A stretch of DNA of 64,000 bases from Bactericera cockerelli (GCA_024516035.1 CM044958.1:1667566-1731565); one strand, 5' to 3'. Positions 51,655 to 63,030 are shown, counted from the first letter of the stretch. Numbers and translations: made by a program. The notes: generated by a model from the sequence alone, not told the origin.

Positions 51655-51898
51655 TAGGTCGGTGGTCTTAACGCATGGTTAGCGATTGATTACACTCGCC
51701 AGCCATGCGGAAGGTCCAGGGTTCGATCCCCCGTGCCGACAAAAAAATGGATTCATAATTTGGTTACAATTGTTTGTAAGGAATACCTTCCGGTGCGCTC
51801 GTGTTGACCCAGCATCAGGCTACAACACAGACCGTAAGAGTCTACAGTAGCTCCAGTTTCATGGCTATGAAATAAAAAAAAGTCTGTGAAAGACTCAT

Positions 51899-51931
<33 letters not shown>
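51655..51931 (+). mobile_element. tRNA-headed SINE, family C, full length with poly(A)
   Basis: Head ACACTCGCCAGCCATGCGG, AAGGTCCAGGGTTCGATCCC; body GCCGACAAAAAAATGGATTC, TTGGTTACAATTGTTTGTAA, CTCGTGTTGACCCAGCATCA, AGAGTCTACAGTAGCTCC and TCTGTGAAAGACTC; then about 29 A. It gives the complete layout of the family seen in pieces at 43425, 37655 (minus) and 52080. Confidence 0.82.
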
Positions 51932-51934
<3 letters not shown>

Positions 51935-52079
51935 ACCAGTGCACGGTGCACCATTATTATAATAATCGCGAAAATTGCAGAGAGCTTATCGCCTAAAAAC
52001 CATGAGTAAAACCCACAAAGAAAATTTATGAAAGTTGAATGTAATTTCTGAAACCTACAATTGGCTGTCTCTTTGTGGA

Positions 52080-52250
52080 CTTTTTTTGCGCTCGTTGTGA
52101 CCCAGCACCTAAAAGGGAAGTACTGTGTCACTTCTCGCCCATCAGAGGGAGAGCATCCTAGGGGATGGGTAATTGGGTAAGCTGCATAACAGAGCACAAG
52201 CGTCTGCACTTCTGCAGTAGTTTTTGCTGTTTCATGACTACAAAATAAAG
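52080..52250 (+). mobile_element. Family C SINE 3' part
   Basis: GCGCTCGTTGTGACCCAGCA, then GGGAAGTACTGTGTCACTTC, AAGCGTCTGCACTTCTGCAG and TGTTTCATGACTACAAAATA. The tRNA head is missing. Confidence 0.65.
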
Positions 52251-52496
52251 AGGACCAATGGCTGAAACTATGGATTTAGGTTTTGGGGAAACTTAAAACC
52301 TGTTTGGACACTAAAAACAGTGGTAACTTATTATCGAAATTTTAATTGATTCCATTAATCTTCTTTCTGTAAGATAAGGAATAATAATAATAATAATAAT
52401 ATCGCCTTATTTATACTGCCGGATCAGGACTAAGAGTCAAATTATTCCATCAGTAACACCAAGACGTCTTATTATGTATTATAATTATGTATTCAA

Positions 52497-52605
52497 ATCC
52501 CAAATGGGAGAGTAACTTGTCATGCCCCGGTTGGGTTTTGAACACGCGACCTCTGGATTACCAGTCAGACGCCTTGACCACTGAGCTACCGGGACAGTCA
52601 AAGTA
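52497..52605 (-). mobile_element. tRNA-headed SINE, family E
   Basis: Minus strand: CCCGGTAGCTCAGTGGTCAA, GGCGTCTGACTGGTAATCC, AGAGGTCGCGTGTTCAAAAC, resembling a Thr(GGT)-type tRNA. The CCCCGGTTGGG 3' side does not close a clean acceptor stem, and a body (CATGACAAGTTACTCTCCCA) follows, so it is a SINE. Confidence 0.72.
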
Positions 52606-53008
52606 AAAAGATTTGTGAATTGTTCATCCTAAAAAAACACTTACTTTTAGATGATTTTTTTCGCTTGATTATGCGGAACATCGACATCAAAGCAGGTCAC
52701 CATTGAACTCACCTGGAAAAAGAAGAAAATACATTGCCAATTATGGACAAAAATACTTCCTCGTAAACGGTAATCAAAATTTTCAACTTTTATGATCGCT
52801 AGAATCAGAGACTTCCTAGTGAATCTCTTCTAATGATGTGTTTTAAATGTAAGAATACCGTTTTTGCTACATTCTAGATCCTACAAAAAAAAAAAAAAAA
52901 ATGAATCGGCAAGTCGTGTAGACCTTATGGGTTAGCTCTGACACTTGGATTAAATCTAATATAGTTTGGCCCTATAAAAAAAATTCGCACGTTGCTTTAC
53001 TAATTCTT

Positions 53009-53090
53009 TGCTGAACTTGGGACTCGAACCACCAACCTCCAGGTTACAAGTCCGCCGTCTAGGCGTCTTATCGATCAAGATATACTAAGG
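53009..53090 (-). mobile_element. tRNA-headed SINE, family B
   Basis: Minus-strand TTGATCGATAAGACGCCTAG, ACGGCGGACTTGTAACCTGG, AGGTTGGTGGTTCGAGTCCC. An 8-nt insertion lies in the D-arm compared with 22250. Confidence 0.78.
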
Positions 53091-53179
53091 GGTGAGGACG
53101 GTTCAAATGAAACTTTCTATTTCATCAACACACGTCACATACGGGGGGAAAATTAGCAAAAGTTTTTTTCAGTATCTGT

Positions 53180-53201
53180 TCTCTCTCCTCTCTCTACTTG
53201 G

Positions 53202-53233
<32 letters not shown>

Positions 53234-53246
53234 TTCTCTTTTTCTT

Positions 53247-53277
<31 letters not shown>

Positions 53278-53490
53278 TTATGTCTCCCTCTTTCTATCTT
53301 TCCCTCCCACTCTCTTTCTTTCCCTTCCTCCCTCTCTCTCTACTCCTCTTTATCTTTCTTAATATCTCTCTCCCTCTCTGTCTCTCTCTGTCTTTTTCTC
53401 CTCTTATTTTTCTTTTCCTCTCTCTCTCTATACCTCCCTCCCACTCTCTCTCTCCCTACCTCTCTCTCCTCCCACTCATCCTTTTTCGCA
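53180..53490 (+). repeat. (CT)n array, imperfect
   Basis: CT-rich tract with CTTT and CCCT interruptions. Frames are compositional. Confidence 0.92.
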
Positions 53491-54002
53491 TTAGTTCTGC
53501 ATTTCCTACTCGGAATGCGATCACTTTTTCAGCACTATAAATCTCTCTTCCTTTTTTTCTTCCTCAAATTTATTTTTTATTTCTCTTTTCATCACAAATT
53601 TTTGTCCTCTCCCAGCCAAAAAAAAACCTGCACCTTCCGAACAACACTCATTTTTTCTATCGTTTTTTTATAAAAAAATTGAAAGCTCTGAATACACCGG
53701 AGTTTATTTTCAAAGGAAGCAACTAGTGCGAGTGCCATTTCAATTATGAATGAGCAGGAGCGTTTTTTCGAAAGCCGTGCGTCATCTTTCAATCCTTTGA
53801 AAAAGAGTTCTTTAAAATTCTACTGTGTTTGTTTTTTTTTTTTTTTTTTCTTAACAAAAAATAAAAATAAATAATAATAACATACGTACATACTTAGTTA
53901 TTGTTTTTTTTTTTCACTGTAGGTACTGTTTAAAAGGGTATTAACTTTCTATTACTAAATTGAAAATCAGGCAGTTAATTTTTTTTTTAATTAATAAAGA
54001 AA
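53491..54002. other. Unassigned stretch
   Basis: AT-rich, with a T run near 53831-53849 and no gene. Confidence 0.4.
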
Positions 54003-54255
54003 TGTGTTTCTTTGTGTTATTATATCACAATTTTTAATTGGTAGCGCAGAATGATAGGACTTTTTCCATATTTTTTAATATCCTAATATCTTGTTTTTGC
54101 CCATGATTCCGCCACTGGTCGCTGCTCACATGAAAGCAGTTTTCCTCACGAGGTATGAGTGCACCAAGAAAAATCCTGCCCCGCTGGCAATCGAACCCAG
54201 GACACCGTACTTGCAATGCCTAGCGCGCTAACCAACTCGGCCACGGTGACTATTA
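54003..54255 (-). mobile_element. tRNA-headed SINE, family D, full length
   Basis: Minus strand: GTCACCGTGGCCGAGTTGG, TTAGCGCGCTAGGCATTGCA, CCTGGGTTCGATTGCCAG, body CTCATACCTCGTGAGGAAAA, GCAGCGACCAGTGGCGGAAT and CTATCATTCTGCGCTACC. Confidence 0.85.
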
Positions 54256-54434
54256 CAGGGTTAATATACCTAGACACAATTATGAGTACCTAATAGGTAG
54301 GTACATTCCTATTTAGTTATATCCTATTTAACAAAAAGTAAATAAAAAAACGAACACAATACTTCCGATTTCTAATATTAGAAATTCATAGGAAGTAATA
54401 TTTAAACCTCGGAAAAAAATATTTAAAATCCCAC

Positions 54435-54515
54435 ATAGGAGAACAAATGAAAACTTGTCAGATTCAAGCTGGGTTTCGAATGCTCAACCTCTAGATTATC
54501 AGATCGACATAGGTT
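54435..54515 (-). mobile_element. Family E SINE fragment
   Basis: GCTGGGTTTCGAATGCTCAA, CCTCTAGATTATCAGATCG matches the minus-strand family E T-arm and anticodon side (52540-52580). Confidence 0.55.
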
Positions 54516-54564
54516 GAATAGTGAATTGAAAGGAGAAGACAAAAAAAAAAATAAATAAAAATTT

Positions 54565-54645
54565 CTGCCCCGCTGGGAATCGAACCCAGGTCACCATGCG
54601 TACAATGCCTAGCGCGCTAACTCACTCTGCCACGGTGACTACTGG
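54565..54645 (-). mobile_element. Family D SINE head
   Basis: CCGCTGGGAATCGAACCCAG, GTCACCATGCG, TGCCTAGCGCGCTAACTCAC and TCTGCCACGGTGACTAC give a well-preserved Ala-like head, cut off right after the tRNA part. Confidence 0.8.
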
Positions 54646-54804
54646 TATGATCATGCAGTTGAAAGCGATGTTAAATTTTTGTTTAAAAGAACGCTTGCAT
54701 ACGAGTCTGCAACCATGTCGACATTTTCATCTTTACTATTCAAGGTCCAAAACCCAACTGACCAAATTTCGTATTGTGCGCATGACACACACTTTCCCTC
54801 TTCT

Positions 54805-54995
54805 CTTAGGGTTGCAATATCGAAACGAAAATATCGATATTACGTATATCGATAATATCGAAACCATAATATCGATATCCGATATTAGAAGACTTCTCTC
54901 CCTTTACAATTCGATATTTCGTTACATAATATCGTTACATAATATCGTTACACAATATCGTTACATAAGTTCGTTACATAATTTTGGTTATGTGC
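54805..54995 (+). repeat. ATATCGAT-rich cluster with 15-bp repeats
   Basis: ATCGATAT/TATCGATA motifs occur repeatedly at 54815-54885, followed by about five units of TCGTTACATAATA (period 15) to 54990. It starts GGGTTGCAATATCGAAAC, which may be the end of a DNA element, but no partner end was found. Confidence 0.7.
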
Positions 54996-55053
54996 CAGAG
55001 CAAAGACATGAAAATGTCAAAATACAGAGAAAAGGAGAAGGACTAAGAAATAA

Positions 55054-55264
55054 TAATAATAATACTCTTTAGTGGAAGGTCACCATTAGACGAGGTTCAT
55101 GCTCAAAGCATTTTCTATAACCTAACCTTCAGAGTCTTATTCTGATGTGGTCACGAACTCAAATTGAAGAGGAAAAATTCGTGCACTGGGTGGGATTCGA
55201 ACTGACGGATCCCTACGCTACTTAGATTACCAGACTAGCGCGTTAACCACTTGTCTACTAGTGC
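55054..55264 (-). mobile_element. tRNA-headed SINE, family A, full length
   Basis: Minus strand: TGCACTAGTAGACAAGTGG, TTAACGCGCTAGTCTGGTAA, GGTT..GTTCGAATCCCACCC, then TTTGAGTTCGTGACCACATC, hub AATGC-TTTGA-GCATGAACCTCGTC, and CCACTAAAGAG with (TTA)n. Confidence 0.88.
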
Positions 55265-55570
55265 ATGGCAACCCGAAATAAAAGAGAAGAGAGAAAAAGA
55301 GACGTTAATTTTGTTTTTTAAAGACTTTTCTTTAATTAAAGTAGGCTGAGTATTAACCCTTACGAGAGACATGAGGGATTTTGATATGAATTCCAGGGAA
55401 AATCTCGTGAACTTTAATATCCCAAAAATTTAATTTTCTTCCATACATACCTCCATGGAGTTGGTGGGATTAATTTTTACCCTCCTTTTTTCTTTCGTTT
55501 TTTGAAAGTGCAACAAAAAGTTTCTACACCCTTTGCTATACTTTATTCTTTCGATAGGGTGTTTAGTTAT
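55265..55570. other. Unassigned stretch
   Basis: No element recognised. Confidence 0.35.
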
Positions 55571-55574
55571 GTTT

Positions 55575-55589
55575 AGTTTGTTCTCTCTC

Positions 55590-55620
<31 letters not shown>

Positions 55621-55862
55621 TTATCTATCCCTTTATCTTTCTCCCTCTCTATGTATCTTTATATCTCTCTCTCTATTTCTTTATCTATTTCTCTCTTTAT
55701 CTCTCTCTCTCTCGCTCTTTCTTTATCTCAATTGTTTATCTCTCTCTCTTTATCTCAATTGTTTATCTCTCCCTCTCTTTATCTCAATAATTTATCTATA
55801 AATATATATGTATTTATATATCTCTATATCTCTCTCTCTCTCTCTCTCTCTGTACGTCTTTC
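55575..55862 (+). repeat. CT/ATCT array with TATCTCAATTG repeats
   Basis: (CT)n and (ATCT)n, with a TTTATCTCAATTGTTTATCT unit repeated three times at 55721-55800. Confidence 0.9.
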
Positions 55863-56185
55863 TCTCCATATTTTATAAATCTCTTTCTGTCATTCTTTTA
55901 ATCTACATTAAAAGAAAATTGTGATCCCCACCCTGTATGAAAATTTTCCATTCAAACAAAGAAACATGTTTCTATCTGAATTGAGCATATTGAAGAAATT
56001 TCCAGGAAATTCAAACTTGCGCAACCATTGTTTACCTTTTATTAATTATACCTTTCCACTGTACCTGTATATAAAAAAATTGTAAATAAAGATTGATCAA
56101 AATTGTTGAATAAAACAAAAGGCCAAAATTTAAAAGATTTTTGTTGTACATAACAACGAAAAGATGTAAAAGATTGAGAAAGGGA
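55863..56185. other. Unassigned stretch
   Basis: AT-rich. AATAAAG-containing sequence near 56085 may be an old 3' tail. Confidence 0.35.
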
Positions 56186-56411
56186 AGATAGATAGATAGA
56201 GAGAGAGAGAGAGACAGGCAGGTAGAGTGGTAGAGAGAGATAATGAAAATCCAGGTATACAATAGAAAATTAGATCTTTATAAATTATGCTAAAAAAAAG
56301 AAAAGAGAGAGAGAGAGAGAAAGAAGGAGAGACGGAGAGAGAGAGAGAGATTGATTGATTGATTGATTTATTCTTTATTAATACAATATAAAATTATATA
56401 AAATGACACCT
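56186..56411 (+). repeat. (GA)n arrays and (GATT)n
   Basis: Two GA patches (56188-56240 and 56300-56350) and (GATT)4 at 56351-56368. The latter joins TTTATTCTTTATTAATACAA, i.e. AATAAA plus (AATC)n on the minus strand, which may be another retroposon tail. Confidence 0.8.
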
Positions 56412-56626
56412 CTTAAGATAATAATAATAATAAGTTGGTTTATTTTCATTCTACATCTTTTTATTACAATCCCCTTGAAGTACAATATCTTTTGTACTTT
56501 TAGGGGGTGGATCATTTATCTTCTTAGATTATATTTTTCTTAATCTTGTATTTGTATGAATATTATGTCTCCTTTTCACTTTTTATTCAATTTTCTTTCA
56601 TTTATTATTTTCTTCTTAATTTTATT

Positions 56627-59579
56627 TTATATATCATTGTTTGATAATAGATAATATTTCTGTATATCTTTTTTCATTTTATTTCTACTAAAGATATTTC
56701 TTAAGTTTACTGGTAGTTCATTAATCATTTTTGGTATTTGGTATTTTAATGTTGTTTCTCCATATTTATTTGATATTGGTGGTATTATAAAATTGATGTT
56801 TCTTGTGTTGTATGTTGTTTCAAGTATTTGTCGATAGTCCTCATTGTAATAGTGATTTGTAGTCATTATATATTTAAATAGGTTGTTAAAGTTTAAAATT
56901 TTATATTCATTCATTAATTTTTTTCTTTCTTTTTTTGATGTTTTGGGGTACAGTGTTGCCTTTATTATTTTCTTTTGTACACTTTTTATTGCTTTCAAGT
57001 TGACATCTGCTGTGTATCCATAAGTCTCTATTCCATATCTTATCACTGATTCACATAGAGTCTTATATATCATAACTTTTATATTTATTGGTACGACTTT
57101 CTTAATAAATTGTGTTTTATGTAATATACTGTTTAATTTATTTTTTAAATAGTTTGTATGATTATTCCATTTTAAACTTTTATTGAATTGTATTCCTAGA
57201 TATTTCATTTCTTTTGCATTTTCTACTGTTTTACAATTGCAATTTCCATCTACATTCTCGTCTAGACATTTGTTTTCATGTAGTTGTATTTTCCTTTCAA
57301 TATCATTTCTAAATCTTTCTGCTATTGGGCTTTCGAATAGTATTGCCACAGTTTTTTCTTTATTATATAAATATATCTTTTTTATGTAGCCATTTTAAAA
57401 TTTTGTTTGTATCTTGTTGAATTGTTTTGTAAAGTTCATTTTTGTTTTCATGCACAACATAAATTAAAGTGTCATCTGCATATTGTAATATTTTAGATTT
57501 TAAACCAATGAGATTAATATCATTAACATAGAGATTAAATAATGTTGGTGATAATCCAGATCCTTGAATTAATCCACAGTTTATCAAAATTTCATTACTG
57601 AGTGTTTTTCCAATTTTAACATATTGTCTTCTGTCTGTGAAGTAATTTTCAAAAAATGATGTAGTGTCACTTGTCATTCCCATTTTTATTAGAACATCAA
57701 TAATTTTTTCATGATTAATTGTATCATACGCTTTTTTTAGATCAAGAGATAATGTTAAACAACATTTTTTGTTATTCAAAGCATTATTCAAATCTTCTGT
57801 GTAATTGTTTAGTAAAGTTTTGGTACTTTTATTTTTTCTAAATCCATGTTGATTATTGTTTAATATATTATGGTCTTCTATGAAATTAGATAACTGATTT
57901 TGTATATGTTTTTCTAATAATTTTATAATAATTGATAATTCAGTGATTGGTCTATAATTCGAGTATATATCTTTTTTGCCTTTCTTGTACACTGGGATTA
58001 CATTAGCTTTTTTCAATTCTATTGGTATTCTTTTTTCATTTATAATTCTATTGATTATTGTTATAATAATTTGTTCAATCCAAATGATATTGGTTTTAAT
58101 ATCTTTTGGGCGTATTTTATCATGACCAGGTCCTTTGTTTGTTTTCATATTTTTTATAATGTTTCTTAAATTTGTCGAGTTTATGGGTTCAATGTGAAAT
58201 AATTCTCTTTCGGAATGGTTGTTGTAAACAATGTCGATGTTAGATGTCATAATTTCTTTTTCTTCTTTTATCTTTATTATATCTTCTTTAAAAGCTTTGT
58301 TAAAATTATTTGCAATGTCAATTGTATTTATATTGATGTTTTTAAAATTATTCTTTAATATAGTTTCGTTATTTTTTCTCTTCTTATTAGTAATAATGTC
58401 AATATTCTTCCATGTATTTCTCATATCACCTTGACATTTTTTGAAAATGTTGGCATTATATTTCTTTTTTTCTTGTGTAATTATATTATTTAGTTTATTT
58501 CGCATATTCTTAAATTCTTTTCGTAAATGTTCGTCATTGGGATTTTTTCTCAAAATTTTCCATAAGTTGTTTTTGATTTTAATTTGATCTCTGATTTCGT
58601 TCGTTATCCAACAATTGCCTTCATATTTCTTTTTAATTACTATATCTTTAGAACATGTTTCATAAAATATATGAAAAACTTTTACAAATTCGTTATACAG
58701 ATTCTCAGCATCTTCATTTTGTTCAATTAATTTTATCCATTCATATTCAGCAATCAAATCATTCAATTTTTCTTCATCTACAGTTTTAATTTTAATTTTT
58801 TCGTTACCATCTTCTTTTTTTGCATTTATAATTTTTGTAAAAACAAAATAATGATCAGCAATTTTTTCATTAATTACTGCAGCTTCAAATTTATTTTTAG
58901 ATCTTATATTAATATGATCTAGACAAGTTGAAACTAATTTATTATTGACTATTTCTTCTCGAGTCGGTAGTTTAATTGTATTAATTATTTTATGATTATA
59001 TAGAGTTTCTATGTATTTCTGTTTGATTTGAGTGTCTTCAAGTATGTTGATGTTGAGATCTCCAATAATGATTACATCTTTTGTAATAATATTTTTATTT
59101 TTCAACCATTTGTTAAGTTCATCAATAAATAAGTTTGCATTTTGTTTTGGTGGTCTATAAATCGTATTTATAACAAGATTTTTGTTTTGTATTTCTAATT
59201 CTATTTTTTCTGCATGATTAAAATTCATAGTTTTTATTTCCGATATTTTCAAGTTTTCTTTTGCATATACTCCAATCCCGCCTCCTTTTCTGTTTTCTCG
59301 GCAAAATGTAAATAAATTGAAATTAGGTATATTATAAACATCTATTTGTTCATTGTTACTGAGAAATTCTGTAATAATGATTAAATCTAACTTTTTAACC
59401 ACATCATTGATATAAGCTTTCAGTATTTCAAATTTTGTTGCATTAATTGTTCTTATATTTATGTGAATGATGTTAATGTTGTTCTTATTATCTTTCATTT
59501 CCATTGTTTTCCAATCTTCTATAGTATTATAAGTTTTTGTTTCAAAATTTAGATTCAAGTTATCAAATTCAAAATTCAT
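56627..59579 (-). pseudogene. LINE 3 ORF2 endonuclease/RT, one frameshift
   Basis: The ATG at 59579 begins a 738-codon frame ending at 57363. A one-base slip in an A run near 57380 moves the frame to 57349-56627. Endonuclease: IHINIRTI near residue 38, GGGIGVYAK near 100, YRPPKQN near 141, GDLNIN near 174, ADHYFVF near 241. RT: NKGPGHDKI, NYRPITELS, QHGFRKNKST, CGLIQGSGLSPTLFN and LQYADDTLIY (about residues 450-705). After the slip, KTVAILF, KYLGIQFNKSLKWNNH and IRYGIETYGY are the usual thumb/connection motifs. The protein is very rich in Asn, Ile and Lys, unlike LINE 1 and LINE 2. Confidence 0.88.
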
Positions 59580-59643
59580 TTTAGTGATAATAAAACTTTT
59601 GATTAGTTAAAATGTAGTTTAAAATTGTTTTATATTTTTTGGA

Positions 59644-60441
59644 TTATTTAATATAATCCAGTTCTTCAAATGTGCGTATTTGAATCACATTACTAGTCTC
59701 ACTTTTTCTCAGGAACACCTTACCACCTTTTGTCCATACAAATTTATATGCCATTTCTTTTTTCTTTTGTTTTGTTTCATACAATAATCTTTTCCTTTGT
59801 TTTGTCAGATGCTCATTTATATAAATTGTTCTTTGGGGACCAGACATATTCAATGATGTGGTTGTAATTTCATTATCCTTTGCCTTCTGAATTATTTCAT
59901 CTCTCTTCTTCCTTGACAAGAACTGGACAACAACAGGTTCTGGATTTTTGTTGTTTCTTGTAGGAATCCGATGAACTACATCTATTTCGCCATCCTTTAT
60001 TTCAACATTAATCTCTGTGCCTATGTTTTTGACTATATTTTCCAGATTTTCATCCTTTGTGAAGGGAATTCCATTTATTTCAATATTTTTATTTCTGCTG
60101 TATTGTTCTAAATCTTCTACGGATGTTTCCATTTTCCTCACTTTTTCTTTCAATATCTCATTTTCGTTTTCCAATGATACTTGACGTTTCTTCAATTCCT
60201 TCATTTCTTCCAACATTTCTTCCATCTTTCCAGATGTGAAATTCAAACTCTTTTCAAATTCTTGTAACTGTATTTTAATCTCTTTTTTGAATTCATTCAT
60301 CACTTTTTTCATCACTTTTTCAATTTTCTCTTCCATGATGTCGACTTCGGAATCTTCCGAATCGGATGATTCTATAACAGTTGTTTTCCGGGAAACTTTT
60401 TTATCATCAACGGTTTGGTTTGTTTTCTTCTTTGGTGCCAT
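59644..60441 (-). CDS. LINE 3 ORF1 protein, Baculo_FP-like, about 265 aa
   Basis: Predicted RNA-binding coat protein of the element. I start at MAPKKK (60441), not the upstream in-frame ATG at 60549, because the extra 36 residues are hydrophobic and unlike the family. Residues about 1-40 are Lys/Ser-rich and acidic. About 45-115 form a long coiled coil ending LENENEILKEKVRKMETSVE. The domain then runs QYSRNKNIEINGIPF, DVVHRIPTR, VVVQFLSRKKRDEIIQKAK, IYINEHLTKQRKRLLYETK and YKFVWTKGGKVFLRKSE. This pattern matches the FP-like ORF1 of many insect LINEs. The frame is intact. Confidence 0.82.
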   Translation of the reverse strand: MAPKKKTNQTVDDKKVSRKTTVIESSDSEDSEVDIMEEKIEKVMKKVMNEFKKEIKIQLQEFEKSLNFTSGKMEEMLEEMKELKKRQVSLENENEILKEKVRKMETSVEDLEQYSRNKNIEINGIPFTKDENLENIVKNIGTEINVEIKDGEIDVVHRIPTRNNKNPEPVVVQFLSRKKRDEIIQKAKDNEITTTSLNMSGPQRTIYINEHLTKQRKRLLYETKQKKKEMAYKFVWTKGGKVFLRKSETSNVIQIRTFEELDYIK

Positions 60442-60597
60442 TGAACGATAGAAAAATGACAAAATTGAACAAAGAGCTATGAAAACAGTCAAAAAAGGAA
60501 TAATTTTAATTAATTTGAAGATTTCTATTTTAGAATTTTCAGGGAGCAAAGTTAGTTCGGAGAGCTAAGTTTATTAGTTCTAAGTTTATTAGAAATA

Positions 60598-60710
60598 GAG
60601 GGAGAGGGAGATTTTTCGGTGTGAAAAGTCTGTTCCGACCAGGGATCGAGAACTCAGTATCTCTGGACTATGGGCAGTAGTCAAAACCGTTACGTCACGG
60701 AGGCTGGCAC
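60598..60710 (-). mobile_element. Family G SINE head
   Basis: Minus strand: CCTCCGTGACGTAACGGTTT, TGACTACTGCCCATAGTCC, GAGATACTGAGTTCTCGATC and CTTTTCACACCGAAAAATC. It matches 32330-32410 but lacks the downstream body. Confidence 0.7.
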
Positions 60711-61500
60711 TGAACAGTAAATACAAAATATAAATATATTTATTTTGTACATAAATCTTTTCTGTATTTACAGCGTACAAAGTGCCACACTTTTCATCAA
60801 TGTCCTGTGGTCTGGCAATTAATTGTTGCAAGACCAAATTTGGCTTCTCTCCAAGCTGACTAAAAATCTTCGCATCTTGATGGAATTGTTCTCTGAAGTT
60901 TCCTCTTCTCTTTTTTTTTTATTATCCTTCTATAAATTTATTTTTATTTACTTCAGAGCCTCATCTCATATTGAGCTTTTATTCGACATAAAAAAATCGA
61001 CCTCGTCTTTCATAGTTTTTTGAAACTTTATAAATTTTGTAATATTATTACCCAAATAACTAACGTATAGACAAAGACAAAGAAAAAAAAAGAGAAAAGA
61101 AAAAAAGCTAAAAGAGACAGTTTGAAAAAATATATATTTCGTCATAAAAAATTCTGAACCGAACCTAATTTGAAGGTCTTTCTCAAGTTAGCATTCTATT
61201 TTTCGTTCAAAAAAAAAAATCTTACAGAGGCTTCGGTTGAACTTTCAACAGACTCTTACTCAATAAATAAATACAACGACAGAAGATGAAAAGACAGAAA
61301 AAGTGTTGCAATATTGGTTCCTTTGAAAGCTTTTAGGAAGAAATTCAATTATTTATGCTTTGTCTATTTCAATCTGCTGAATAATTTGATTGGTAACATT
61401 CGTTTTTTTGACAACTCTACAATAATGTTTTTTGACATATTCGATTTTTATTTCTAGAAGAGTTGAATTCAATTTTTGGTTTCACAATTTTCAATGTATC
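60711..61500. other. Unassigned AT-rich stretch
   Basis: No gene or element boundary recognised. Confidence 0.4.
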
Positions 61501-61506
61501 GTTTGC

Positions 61507-61507
<1 letters not shown>

Positions 61508-61542
<35 letters not shown>
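61508..61542 (+). repeat. Poly(A) run, about 35 nt
   Basis: Uninterrupted A run, possibly the tail of a plus-strand retroposon, although I could not identify its body. Confidence 0.9.
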
Positions 61543-61543
<1 letters not shown>

Positions 61544-61728
61544 ACGCAGTACCTACTTCTTTTTACTTTCCTTATCCTATAGGTATAGAGCTACGTACTA
61601 TAGAGAAAAGTAATGGCATCACTGAAAAATTTCGATGGTCAATTTTCAGTGCCAAAACAAATTATAAAAAACATTTAAATAATTATCATAATGACCTACT
61701 GGTCCACTTGTCCTGAAAAGTAAAACAG

Positions 61729-61915
61729 TTATGGCAGTCAAGAGGTTTAACCGCTAGTCTGGTAATCCAGGTAGCGTAAGGATCCGCTGGTTCGAATGCC
61801 GCCCAGTGCATGAATTTCGCCTCATTAATTTCATTTTGTGACCACATAATAATAAGACTCTGAGAGTTAGGTGGTAGAAAAGGCTTTGAGCATTAACCTC
61901 GCCTGGTGGTTTGGG
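61729..61915 (+). mobile_element. tRNA-headed SINE, family A
   Basis: TGGCAGTCAAGAGGTTTAAC, CGCTAGTCTGGTAATCCAGG, GGTTCGAATGCCGCCC, GTGACCACATAATAATAAGA, hub GGTGGTAGAAAAGGC-TTTGA-GCATTAACCTCGCC. It is truncated after GGTGG. Confidence 0.87.
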
Positions 61916-62194
61916 AACAAGAAGAAAAAAATTGTATTTCTTAATAAGACTATTCTTAATATTATTGCAATATTTGTATACCTGCTCGAAGAGCTATAGT
62001 TATGTCAGTTTATGAGCTTATAAAAATGAGCCTTAGTTAAACTGTTAGTAAATTTCAGTGAATATTTTACTGCTATCCAGAATTCATTTTATACGTATGC
62101 CTCAACTTGGGGTAAAAAAAAACAATGATTTTTCCCCTGTTCTACGACACTGAAAGACAGCCCGCCGAGTTTTGCGAACCAACATCATAATAAA
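61916..62194. other. Unassigned stretch
   Basis: No element recognised. Confidence 0.35.
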
Positions 62195-62575
62195 AACTAA
62201 TGGTAGGGGGAGGAAATAGAGGGGGGAGGGAGCCATTGGTAGGGGGGTAACTCATGGGAGAGGGGGGGGGGGGGGCTTTTTAAGAAAAGTCATAGATGTG
62301 GTATGGAGGTGGATATTTGAGAGGAGGCAGGGGGGGGGGTCGTGGGGGGTGGGACTTTTTAAGAGAAAGGAGAGATTGTGTATAGAAGTGGTGATTGGAG
62401 AGGAGGGGGAGGGGGGGGGCTTGTGGGGCATTTGGGGGATGAGGGTTTTTTAGGGAGAAGTGAGAAGTAGGGTGGTTGGAGATGGAGAGGATGCAGCGTA
62501 GGGGGGCTTTTAGGAGAAGTAATAGAGGTGGATTGAGGGGTGGAGTTAGGGGGGAGATAGGGGGCTTTTGTTCGA
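62195..62575 (+). repeat. G-rich, quadruplex-prone tract
   Basis: Many runs of 5-13 G (for instance near 62262-62275 and 62330-62340), with GGGGAGGGG and TTTTTAAGAGAAG units repeated four or five times at spacing of about 65-70 bp. It is sharply different from the AT-rich surroundings. Confidence 0.85.
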
Positions 62576-63030
62576 GTCGTACTCGGAAAAGCAGGTGTTG
62601 GAATTTTTTTTAATGTTGAAGAAAAGTTAATTTCCCTTTTTATTTATTTATTCTCTTTCATTTTCTGCGTCTTGGAAAAGCGTTCTCTTCTTCACCCGCG
62701 TTTTTTTTATGTCTAAAACAGGTACCTACCTATCTTTTGAGTAAGAGAACAACTGAGAGAGAAAGAAGGAGAGAGAGGGAGAGAAAAAGAGCTAGAGGGA
62801 AATACAGCAAGAAAAAGTAATTGTTTCGGAAAGCAGGTATATTTTTTTTCTTCTTCATTCTGCTATCTACTGTTGCTTCGTATACTTTAGGAAATAATAA
62901 AATTATTCTGCTCTGATATCTATTCTTGTCTAATAAAAAAATATATATATTAAAGTTAATTTTTTTATCATATCTGTGATAATCACTTTGTTGATATCAC
63001 AACTACTCAAACTCGCTTTACAAATTCTAC
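62576..63030. other. Unassigned, with a short GA patch
   Basis: A GA patch is at 62750-62810; the rest is AT-rich without genes. Confidence 0.4.

Larger units (their letters stand above)
56412..60570 (-). mobile_element. LINE 3, non-LTR retrotransposon, near full length
   Basis: Minus strand: ORF1 (60441-59644), 64-nt gap, ORF2 (59579-56627, one frameshift), a 3' UTR and a (TTA)n tail at about 56418-56432. ORF1 has a Baculo_FP-like domain; ORF2 has endonuclease and YADD reverse transcriptase. The overall type suggests the CR1/L2/Jockey group. The 5' boundary near 60570 is approximate, and no target duplication was found. Confidence 0.82.

Noticed and set aside
54809..55275. hAT element with GGGTTGC..GCAACCC ends
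   Set aside because: The ends are only about 7 bp alike, no 8-bp duplication is visible and a family A SINE lies between them.
57183..58434. Plus-strand hydrophobic frames
   Set aside because: They are antisense shadows of the LINE 3 RT coding strand.
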